Source: Bacteroidota bacterium
GTDB taxonomy: Bacteria > Bacteroidota > Bacteroidia > NS11-12g > UBA955
Reading direction: 5' to 3'
NCBI GenBank assembly: GCA_947460045.1
Contig: CANHGC010000146.1
Coordinates: 1-5,025 of the forward strand
Length of the DNA: 5,025 bases
Every line of letters begins with the position of its first letter. Positions within the stretch are counted from its first letter, which is position 1. The position numbers and the translations under genes were made by a program. The notes beneath the pieces were generated by a model that had not been told where the DNA came from, did not search any database, and saw only the letters and a list, made by a program, of their open reading frames with translations. Below are positions 1 through 5,025 of the stretch, piece after piece.

Positions 1-216
1 AGAGGCACACCAGTTTGTGAGGGTTTCTTGTGCGGCGATGAGGGCCGACCAATCTACATTGGGGATCACTTTTGCCAGCGCGAAAAGGTAGGCAACCTCA
101 ACGCGAATGCGGTATTGAATCAATCCAGCTTCGGAATAGAATGACTTTAATTTTTGGGTTCCTACGGCGTATCGACCGTCAATAGGGGAAATTGCGTGCA
201 ATGGGCTAGCGTCCAT
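1..216 (-). CDS. purB: Adenylosuccinate lyase, N-terminal fragment (cut by the left window edge)
   Basis: The enzyme catalyses two fumarate-releasing steps of purine synthesis: SAICAR to AICAR, and adenylosuccinate to AMP. It is a cytoplasmic homotetramer of the fumarase/aspartase superfamily. Only the first 72 codons lie in the window; family members are usually about 430-460 residues. The translation begins MDASPLHAISPIDGRY. The SPIDGRY block (residues 10-16) is the N-terminal signature of bacterial PurB, with Arg15 and Tyr16 in the substrate-phosphate pocket in the E. coli enzyme. It is followed by a typical helix with FYSEAGLIQYRIRVEV (26-41). I chose the ATG at 214-216 because it puts the signature at the usual distance from the N terminus. 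The frame stays open upstream to a TGA at 340-342, with ATGs at 286-288 and 337-339, but that extension has no resemblance to PurB. It follows uvrA on the same strand. A promoter-like box ends 4 bases before the ATG. The family assignment is firm. Confidence 0.93.
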   Translation of the reverse strand, partial: MDASPLHAISPIDGRYAVGTQKLKSFYSEAGLIQYRIRVEVAYLFALAKVIPNVDWSALIAAQETLTNWCAS

Positions 217-220
217 ACTG

Positions 221-228
221 CAAAAATA
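221..228 (-). promoter_or_regulatory. Candidate Bacteroidota -7 promoter box for purB
   Basis: Read on the minus strand this is TATTTTTG followed by CAGT and the purB ATG. It is a perfect match to the Bacteroidota -7 consensus TAnnTTTG. I find no clear -33 TTG at the usual 19-23 base distance, so the match is partial. If used, transcription would begin at or within a base or two of the ATG, giving an almost leaderless purB mRNA. The box overlaps one arm of an inverted repeat, and also lies inside a coding-like stretch, so a chance match is possible. Confidence 0.4.
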
Positions 229-258
229 CGATGGAATCTCGGTTTTCGTCGTATTTTT
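222..258. repeat. Perfect 10-base inverted repeat upstream of purB
   Basis: The arms are AAAAATACGA at 222-231 and TCGTATTTTT at 249-258, exact reverse complements separated by 17 bases. The left arm overlaps the purB -7 box and ends 5 bases before the start codon. In RNA it could form a weak, AT-rich hairpin; in DNA it could be an operator for a dimeric regulator. The stem is too AT-rich and the loop too long for a convincing intrinsic terminator. The dyad is plain in the sequence; any function is inference. Confidence 0.4.
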
Positions 259-360
259 CAACGATTTGATACAAGGAATCAATGGCATTTTGAACAATTG
301 ATATCTATATCGTCCAAGCAAACTTCCAGCGCCCGCCATTCAAGGGCCAAAAATTAAAAA

Positions 361-3216
361 TTAAAGCTCCAATTTCAGGAATCGCCCAGTGTGTGAGGCC
401 TCAAATTCCGCCACCTGCTCAGGTGTGCCTTGCGTCATTACATTTCCGCCACCACTGCCGCCTTCCGGACCGATATCAATCACCCAATCCGCCACTTTGA
501 TCACATCCATATTGTGTTCAATGACCACGATTGTATTTCCTTTATCGACCAGAATATTCAATACCCCCAAAAGTTGTTTGATGTCGTTGAAATGCAACCC
601 CGTTGTAGGCTCATCCAATATGTACAAAGTTTTACCTGTATCCCTTTTGCTCAGCTCGGTTGACAATTTTACCCGCTGCGCTTCTCCGCCGCTGATGGTC
701 GTGCTCGACTGTCCAAGTGTTAGGTAACCCAATCCCACATCTTGCATGGTTTTCACCTTCCGATAAATCAAAGGAATGTGCTCGAAAAACTCCACCGCAG
801 TATCAATGGACATCTCCAAAACATCGTTGATGCTCTTGCCTTTGTATCGCACTTCGAGGGTTTCGCGGTTGTAACGTTTGCCCTGACATTCATCGCACAG
901 CACTTCCACATCAGGTAAGAAATTCATTTCGATGACTTTTCTGCCGCCGCCACCACACGCTTCGCATCGGCCACCTTTTACGTTGAAACTGAATCGCCCC
1001 GGCTTGTAACCGCGGATTTTGGCTTCGGGTAAATTGGTGAATAGGTTTCTAATCTCTTGAAAAACACCTACATACGTAGCGGGATTGCTTCGGGGTGTGC
1101 GACCGATCGGACTTTGATCGATCCGAATGACTTTATCGATATGTTCCAGACCTTGTATGCTGGTATGTGGTAGGGGTTTGTGGTTGGAGCCATACACCTT
1201 GTTGTGCGCGGCGGGGAAGAGGGTTTCGTTGATCAAACTTGATTTTCCGCTGCCACTCACGCCCGTTACGGCCACAAAAAGCCCCATGGGAACATCGAGT
1301 TGAATGTTCTTGAGGTTGTGTCCGGTGCAACCTTTGAGCACCAATTTTTCTTTGCTGGCTTTTCTGCGCTTTTCAGGAACGGGAATGCTGTCTTCGCCCC
1401 TTAAATATCTGCCGGTGATGGCGTCTGAAGCCATAAAGTCTTTCACTTCGCCACTGGCCACGATCTGACCGCCATGCACGCCGGCGTGCGGACCTATTTC
1501 AACCAACCAATCACTGGCCAGCATCATGTCTTTGTCGTGCTCAACCACCAATACCGTGTTGCCCATATCGCGCAGATCGCGAAGACTTTGGATCAATCGT
1601 TCATTGTCGCGCTGATGCAAACCAATACTTGGCTCATCCAGAATGTAGAGCACATTCATCAGTTTGCTGCCAATTTGTGTGGCCAATCGAATGCGTTGTG
1701 CTTCTCCGCCCGAAAGGGTTCTCGCGGGGCTGTTTAGTGTGAGGTATCCCAGTCCTACGCCCACCAAAAAATCCAATCGACTCTTGATTTCTTTGATCAA
1801 TTCTGTGGCGATGGTGGCCTGGCGTTCGGAGAGTTTATCGTCTACCTGGTCAAACCAAGCTTTCAACACATCGATGTTGAGATTGCTGAGTTCGGCGATG
1901 TTCTTTTCGGCAATTTTGAAGTGCAGCGATTCTTTTTTCAATCGAGCGCCACCGCACACTTCGCACGTTTTCTGGTGCATGAATTCTTCAGCCCAAACGC
2001 GGAGTTTGTCGTCTTCGGACTCAAAGTAATTCTCGGTGATGTAATGTACAACGCCTTTGTATTGACTCTCGTAGGTCTTCTTTTGGCCTTGGTGATTGAC
2101 GTGCGTAACCATGATGGTTTCATCATAGCCGTACAAAATGCACTCAATCTGTTGCTCCGAGAGTTTGGAAATGGAATCGGCCAAACTGAAGTCGAGCACT
2201 TTGCTCAAAGCCCTCAATTGGCTGAATGTCCAGTTTTCACGCAATTCGCCGATGGGGACAATGCCGCCTCGGTTGATGGATTTGCTGCGATCGGGGATGA
2301 TGAATTCAACATTCACCTCGGCGGTTTCGCCCATGCCTTCGCAGTTGGGACAAGCGCCATAGGGAGAGTTAAAGGAAAATGAATTGGGTTGGGGTTCATC
2401 GTAGCTGAGCCCTGAAATGGGGTCCATCAAGAACTTCGAAAAGGGTACAACCACATTGTCTTGGTCCTGAACCATCATATTGCCACCGCCCATTTTCATG
2501 GCGATTCTTACGCTTTCTGTTAACCGCCCGGTGGAAACGCCTTGCACTTGTAAGCGATCAATCACCACTTCGATATCGTGGATTTTGTATCGATCCACTT
2601 GCATACTGCCGGTGATGTCGGTGATGTGGCCGTCTATTCTAACTTTGTTATAGCCTTTTTTCTTGATTTGTTCGAAGAGTTCGCGATAGTGGCCTTTACG
2701 TCCTTTCACCACAGGAGCAAGGATGGCAACTTTCTGACTTTCAAACTTATTGACCATCGCATCGATGATTTGCTGCTCGGTGAGTTTCACCATTTTTTCG
2801 CCACTGAGGTAGCTGATGGCATCGCCGGCGCGGGCAAACAACAATCGCAGAAAATCGTATACTTCGGTCACCGTACCCACTGTACTTCGGGGGTTTTTAC
2901 TGACCGTTTTTTGTTCGATGCTAATTACTGGACTCAATCCACGCACTTTATCAACGTCGGGGCGTTTCATATCGCCAATGAATTGGCGTGCATAGGCCGA
3001 GAAACTTTCTAGATAGCGGCGCTGTCCTTCTGCGAATAAGGTATCAAAGGCGAGGGAACTTTTGCCAGAACCGGAAAGACCTGTAAAAACAACGAGTTTG
3101 TTGCGCGGGATAACCAGATCAACGGACTTGAGGTTGTGCTCCCGGGCACCCAAAATTTCGATGCTGGGTTCATTGGCATCGGGAAGGTGAATGTGCGAAG
3201 GAGATCCGTTTTTCAT
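361..3216 (-). CDS. uvrA: UvrABC system protein A (excinuclease ATPase subunit)
   Basis: UvrA dimers scan DNA for helix-distorting lesions, load UvrB and leave; UvrC then incises. The product is 951 residues from the chosen start (family about 940-960). It holds two ABC ATPase modules with insertions. Module 1 has Walker [10 protein letters not shown] (46-54), signature [12 protein letters not shown] (501-512), Walker B with Asp527-Glu528 and the H-loop His560. Module 2 has Walker [10 protein letters not shown] (652-660), signature at 841-852, Walker B with Asp868-Glu869 and His901. CxxC pairs at 289/292 and 418/421, and the CX2C-X19-CX2C finger at 751/754/774/777, supply zinc ligands. The UvrB-binding region falls roughly at 115-235. 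I prefer the ATG at 3214-3216 ([11 protein letters not shown]). An upstream in-frame ATG at 3238-3240 would add 8 codons, but these contain a perfect -7 promoter box. No key residue is missing and the frame is intact. It lies 63 bases after the YgcG-like gene and is probably transcribed separately. Confidence 0.97.
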   Translation of the reverse strand: MKNGSPSHIHLPDANEPSIEILGAREHNLKSVDLVIPRNKLVVFTGLSGSGKSSLAFDTLFAEGQRRYLESFSAYARQFIGDMKRPDVDKVRGLSPVISIEQKTVSKNPRSTVGTVTEVYDFLRLLFARAGDAISYLSGEKMVKLTEQQIIDAMVNKFESQKVAILAPVVKGRKGHYRELFEQIKKKGYNKVRIDGHITDITGSMQVDRYKIHDIEVVIDRLQVQGVSTGRLTESVRIAMKMGGGNMMVQDQDNVVVPFSKFLMDPISGLSYDEPQPNSFSFNSPYGACPNCEGMGETAEVNVEFIIPDRSKSINRGGIVPIGELRENWTFSQLRALSKVLDFSLADSISKLSEQQIECILYGYDETIMVTHVNHQGQKKTYESQYKGVVHYITENYFESEDDKLRVWAEEFMHQKTCEVCGGARLKKESLHFKIAEKNIAELSNLNIDVLKAWFDQVDDKLSERQATIATELIKEIKSRLDFLVGVGLGYLTLNSPARTLSGGEAQRIRLATQIGSKLMNVLYILDEPSIGLHQRDNERLIQSLRDLRDMGNTVLVVEHDKDMMLASDWLVEIGPHAGVHGGQIVASGEVKDFMASDAITGRYLRGEDSIPVPEKRRKASKEKLVLKGCTGHNLKNIQLDVPMGLFVAVTGVSGSGKSSLINETLFPAAHNKVYGSNHKPLPHTSIQGLEHIDKVIRIDQSPIGRTPRSNPATYVGVFQEIRNLFTNLPEAKIRGYKPGRFSFNVKGGRCEACGGGGRKVIEMNFLPDVEVLCDECQGKRYNRETLEVRYKGKSINDVLEMSIDTAVEFFEHIPLIYRKVKTMQDVGLGYLTLGQSSTTISGGEAQRVKLSTELSKRDTGKTLYILDEPTTGLHFNDIKQLLGVLNILVDKGNTIVVIEHNMDVIKVADWVIDIGPEGGSGGGNVMTQGTPEQVAEFEASHTGRFLKLEL

Positions 3217-3224
3217 GGAATTTG

Positions 3225-3232
3225 CAAAGGTA
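3225..3232 (-). promoter_or_regulatory. Candidate Bacteroidota -7 promoter box for uvrA
   Basis: The minus strand reads TACCTTTG, then CAAATTCC and the preferred uvrA ATG. This is a perfect TAnnTTTG box, and its continuation into CA matches the box before purB. No clear -33 TTG is found at the expected distance. Predicted transcription would start about 4-5 bases before the ATG, a nearly leaderless message without a Shine-Dalgarno site. The box lies inside the longer uvrA reading that begins at 3240, which argues against that start. I see no LexA-type operator here. Confidence 0.5.
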
Positions 3233-3279
3233 CAAAACATTCCATCGGAAAGAAAGGTGAATCGCTGATTTGATGAGAA

Positions 3280-4107
3280 TTACCAGCTCCCGCCAGCACC
3301 GCCTCCATTGAAGCCTCCACCACCGCCAAAACCGCCCCAATCGCTGGAGCCTCCGCCGCCGAAACCGCCCGATGAACCACTGCCGCCAAAGCCTCTGCCG
3401 AGACTGCTACCGAGTGCTGCCCAAAGGAAGGGGTTGCCGCCCATGCCGCTGTTGTAATGTCCGTTGCGTGAATATCCGCCACCGCCGCCACCTCGTCCGC
3501 TGCGTGCCATCAGAAATAAGATGACAAGCGCTGCGAAAATGGTCCATACGCCGCCACCTTTTTTGCCTTTTTTCGTGGCTCTGCCTTTGAATTTGCCTTT
3601 GATGGCGGCTTCGTAAGCATTGGTGGTGAGTATGATGCCCTCGGCGTAGGCTTGGTTTCTGAAAGAAGGTACCAAGTAATCGTTGTGTATTTGCCCAATC
3701 CTGCTGGCGCCCAAGCGATCTTGCAACTGATCGGCTGTAACGGTGAAGAATTTGCGGTCTTCTAGGGCGATGTACAACAGCATGCCGTTGTTTTTGCCTT
3801 TCACGCCAACCTCCCAGCCACGGGCCAAAAACATCGCTCGGTCCATCACGGCATAGCCATTGGTTGATTTTTCAATGACCACGGCAATTTGGATGGATGT
3901 GGAATCTTCGAATTGATACAATCGATCATCGATGGCTTTGCGATCTGCCGCAGAAAGTACACCCGCAAAATCGTTGACGTGCCCATTGTATTTGGGCAAT
4001 ACTTGTTCAGCGTGGACCGCAGAACTAGGAATCAGCGACAATGCGATGAGTAGCCATGACATCGCCCAGGAGCGATGTAAAACGAAGTTTGTCATTGGGT
4101 TACGCAT
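3280..4107 (-). CDS. YgcG-type TPM-domain membrane protein with glycine-rich tail
   Basis: About 275 residues from the chosen start. Order: a signal peptide (about 1-33, hydrophobic core SWLLIALSLIPSSAV, cleavage likely after AVHA); a TPM domain (about 36-167) with HVNDFAGVLS near its start, the family core WEVGVKGKNNGMLLYIALED and later VPSFRNQAYAEGI; a basic stretch (170-184); one membrane helix (186-201, VWTIFAALVILFLMA); then a glycine-rich tail of about 70 residues ending GGSW, as in many YgcG-like proteins. TPM domains include Psb32/TLP18.3-type proteins with reported phosphatase activity, but the bacterial role is poorly known. The domain should be periplasmic and membrane-anchored. 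Starts: the ATG at 4105-4107 overlaps the upstream stop by 8 bases; the ATG at 4093-4095 follows that stop after 4 bases and is equally possible. A further ATG at 4180-4182 would add an improbable 25-residue leader within the upstream gene. It is co-directional with the small TPM gene and lemA. Confidence 0.85.
   Translation of the reverse strand: MRNPMTNFVLHRSWAMSWLLIALSLIPSSAVHAEQVLPKYNGHVNDFAGVLSAADRKAIDDRLYQFEDSTSIQIAVVIEKSTNGYAVMDRAMFLARGWEVGVKGKNNGMLLYIALEDRKFFTVTADQLQDRLGASRIGQIHNDYLVPSFRNQAYAEGIILTTNAYEAAIKGKFKGRATKKGKKGGGVWTIFAALVILFLMARSGRGGGGGGYSRNGHYNSGMGGNPFLWAALGSSLGRGFGGSGSSGGFGGGGSSDWGGFGGGGGFNGGGAGGSW
3283..3498 (-). repeat. Low-complexity glycine-codon tract (C-terminal tail of the YgcG-type protein)
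   Basis: This GGC/GGT/GGA-rich stretch encodes the tail after the membrane helix, with runs such as GRGGGGGGYS, SGGFGGGGSSDWGGFGGG and a final FNGGGAGGSW. Glycine is interrupted by Ser, Phe, Trp, Asn and Tyr, so it is not an exact tandem repeat. The bias creates a long open shadow frame rich in alanine and valine on the same strand, which should not be taken for a gene. The tract is likely to be length-variable between relatives. Confidence 0.7.
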
Positions 4108-4594
4108 CGGTCGATAATTGATTGCTGAGTTCGTTGGGGTTGCTATCGGTGGGTGGAAAATGGGTCGCCAAAATCTCGCCAATTTCTTGAATCCCGAGGA
4201 TTACGCCCCCTTTGAAGTTGTGATTTCTGAATTTCGCCTGCATGTTGTCGCGAATGCCATCCCAATCGGTTGGAGCCATTTTTGCATTGATTCCAGCATC
4301 GCCAAAGATGGCAAATTGCTTTGTGTTGGGAACCAAATAGATAAGGATGCCGTTGCGTTCAATGGTCTTTTGCATACCCAATTTGGCAAAGGTTTCAGAC
4401 GCCGCCGCCACGATATCATCACCTTTGAACTTATGGCTGATGTGCACGCGAATTTCCGCTGAAGTGGTTTCTTCCGCTTGGGCGATGGCCGCCACAATTT
4501 CTGCCGATTCTGCTTCGGTAAATAGGGCTTCTTTGCGATGAAATCCCAACAAAATGGCTATACGGGAAATCACCAAAGCGAAAGGTCCAAGCAT
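4100..4594 (-). CDS. Small TPM-domain protein (second TPM paralogue)
   Basis: 164 residues, mostly one TPM domain (about 25-148). Visible conserved blocks are the N-terminal helix FTEAESAEIVAAIAQAE (25-41), TSAEIRVHI (44-52), RNGILIYL (80-87), FAIFGDAGINA (94-104) and the C-terminal HFPPTDSNPNELSNQL (145-160). This matches the short Bacteroidota TPM proteins that sit between lemA and a YgcG-like gene. There is no typical signal peptide and no glycine-rich tail. Residues 2-18 form a hydrophobic, arginine-interrupted stretch before the domain, which could be a membrane-associating helix or an over-extended start; a TTG at 4547-4549 is the obvious alternative. The ATG at 4592-4594 is preferred because it lies one base after the lemA stop (TAATATG), implying translational coupling. 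Its stop overlaps or nearly abuts the next gene. Biochemical function is unknown; a phosphatase or chaperone-like role would be speculation. Confidence 0.85.
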   Translation of the reverse strand: MLGPFALVISRIAILLGFHRKEALFTEAESAEIVAAIAQAEETTSAEIRVHISHKFKGDDIVAAASETFAKLGMQKTIERNGILIYLVPNTKQFAIFGDAGINAKMAPTDWDGIRDNMQAKFRNHNFKGGVILGIQEIGEILATHFPPTDSNPNELSNQLSTDA

Positions 4595-4595
4595 A

Positions 4596-5025
4596 TTATT
4601 CGCTTAAGGAACCTTTTATATCAGGGCGCTTTTCAGCACCTTTGTCGGCCGCGAAGCCCGATTTTTTCTCAAATCCAAAAATGCCTGCAAAAATGTTGCT
4701 TGGGAATTTACGCACGCTCAAATTGTATTCCTGTACCGCTGCGTTGTAATCGGTTCTGGCAGTACGAATCATGTTTTCCGTTTCAGAAATTTCAAATTGT
4801 ACGTTTTCAAAGCCTTTGGTTGATTTCAAATCTGGGTAGCGTTCCATTACAACCATCAATCGACTCAAAGCAGATTGTTGTGTCATGGCAATTTTATCAA
4901 TGCTTTCGGGCGTGAGCTGCTCATTGCCCACTTTGATCTGACCAACGCTGGCACGGGCATTGGTGATTTCAGTCAATGTGCTTTTTTCAAATTTGGCTTC
5001 AGCGCTAACGGTTTCGATAAGTTGA
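4596..5025 (-). CDS. lemA: LemA family protein, C-terminal part (start beyond the right window edge)
   Basis: 142 residues before the stop are visible, and the frame is open to the window edge. LemA proteins are usually about 185-200 residues with an N-terminal membrane helix and an all-helical bundle outside; that helix and roughly 50 residues are missing here. The fragment opens QLIETVSAEAKFEKSTLTEI, matching the family's NLVxTVKGYAxxEKxTLxxV helix. It continues with ARASVGQIKV, RYPDLKST, the ENMIRTARTDYNAAVQEYN helix, and the hallmark end FPSNIFAGIFGF with AGAEK-like KGAEKRPDIK. The TTG at 4974-4976 is an internal leucine codon, not the start. LemA's role is unresolved; the Listeria protein was first noted as a source of a presented N-formyl peptide. 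Its repeated genetic pairing with TPM proteins, seen again here with a one-base gap, suggests a shared envelope function. Confidence 0.93.
   Translation of the reverse strand, partial: QLIETVSAEAKFEKSTLTEITNARASVGQIKVGNEQLTPESIDKIAMTQQSALSRLMVVMERYPDLKSTKGFENVQFEISETENMIRTARTDYNAAVQEYNLSVRKFPSNIFAGIFGFEKKSGFAADKGAEKRPDIKGSLSE

Larger units (their letters stand above)
206..356 (-). pseudogene. Possible small broken gene between uvrA and purB (frameshifted, unrecognised)
   Basis: Two minus-strand frames in this gap look protein-like in succession. The first is open from the TAA at 354-356 and reads LALEWRALEVCLDDIDINCS. The second runs to a TAG at 206-208 and reads NAIDSLYQIVEKYDE, then NRDSIVFLQYGR. 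Dropping one A from the AAAA run at 288-291 joins them into a single reading of just under 50 codons, with a purine-first codon pattern in the second half. The end would overlap the purB start by 11 bases, an arrangement common for adjacent co-directional genes. Against a gene: there is no ATG in either frame (only a TTG at 348-350), the piece is short, and it overlaps the purB promoter-like box and inverted repeat. I recognise no family. It could be a decayed small gene, a sequencing indel in a real gene, or chance. Confidence 0.28.

Noticed and set aside
286..339. Upstream in-frame ATGs that would lengthen PurB by 24 or 41 residues
   Set aside because: The extension has no PurB resemblance, and the 216 start places the SPIDGRY motif at its usual position.
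154..357. Plus-strand open frame of 67 codons over the uvrA-purB gap
   Set aside because: It overlaps the start of purB on the other strand, its translation has no protein-like pattern, and its ATG has no promoter or ribosome-binding context.
331..362. Possible terminator after uvrA (two AAAAATT copies at 349-362 and a nearby GC-rich patch)
   Set aside because: The T-rich stretch directly follows the stop but comes before, not after, any GC-rich stem, and I find only a 4-base pairing; it is not a credible intrinsic terminator.
1921..2382. Long plus-strand open frame of 153 codons inside uvrA (also a similar one at 2578-3012)
   Set aside because: Both lie wholly antisense to an intact, highly conserved uvrA and arise from its codon bias; neither resembles a known family.
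3217..3279. Terminator or SOS box between the YgcG-type gene and uvrA
   Set aside because: No hairpin with a T run and no LexA-like palindrome is visible; only the -7 box stands out.
3213..3491. Minus-strand frame of 92 codons rich in Ala and Val across the 3' end of the YgcG-type gene
   Set aside because: It is the shifted-frame reading of the glycine-codon tract and disagrees with the clear TPM protein frame.
4108..4182. Longer start for the YgcG-type protein
   Set aside because: It would place 25 unrelated residues before a good signal peptide and overlap the upstream gene by more than 80 bases.

Overview
The window looks like chromosomal DNA from a member of the Bacteroidota. Two things point there. 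The proteins most resemble that phylum's versions of UvrA, LemA and TPM-domain proteins. Two genes also carry a perfect phylum-type -7 promoter box (TAnnTTTG, both continuing into CA) just upstream of the start codon, with no Shine-Dalgarno sequence. Base composition is moderate. No mobile element, CRISPR array, tRNA or rRNA is visible. The genus cannot be named from the sequence alone.

All genes lie on the minus strand, so transcription runs from high to low coordinates. At the right edge is the C-terminal three quarters of a lemA gene (4596-5025). One base after its stop comes a small TPM-domain gene (4100-4594). It overlaps or nearly abuts the start of a second, larger TPM-domain gene of the YgcG type (3280-4107). 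The larger protein has a signal peptide, a periplasmic TPM domain, one membrane segment and a long glycine-rich tail. These three genes look like one translationally coupled membrane/envelope operon of poorly understood function.

After a gap of about 60 bases comes uvrA (361-3216), the damage-recognition ATPase of nucleotide excision repair. It is intact, with all ATPase and zinc motifs present, and it appears to have its own promoter. At the left edge are the first 72 codons of purB (1-216), adenylosuccinate lyase, cut by the window boundary.

The gap between uvrA and purB (217-360) holds two things beyond a spacer. One is a promoter-like box overlapped by a perfect 10-base inverted repeat. 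The other is a stretch that reads like protein in two successive frames, joined at an AAAA run, which may be a small broken gene. The two readings compete for the same bases. Overall this is a housekeeping region. I see no convincing new multi-gene system; the points worth checking are the lemA-TPM-TPM cluster, the uvrA-purB gap and the very short predicted leaders.
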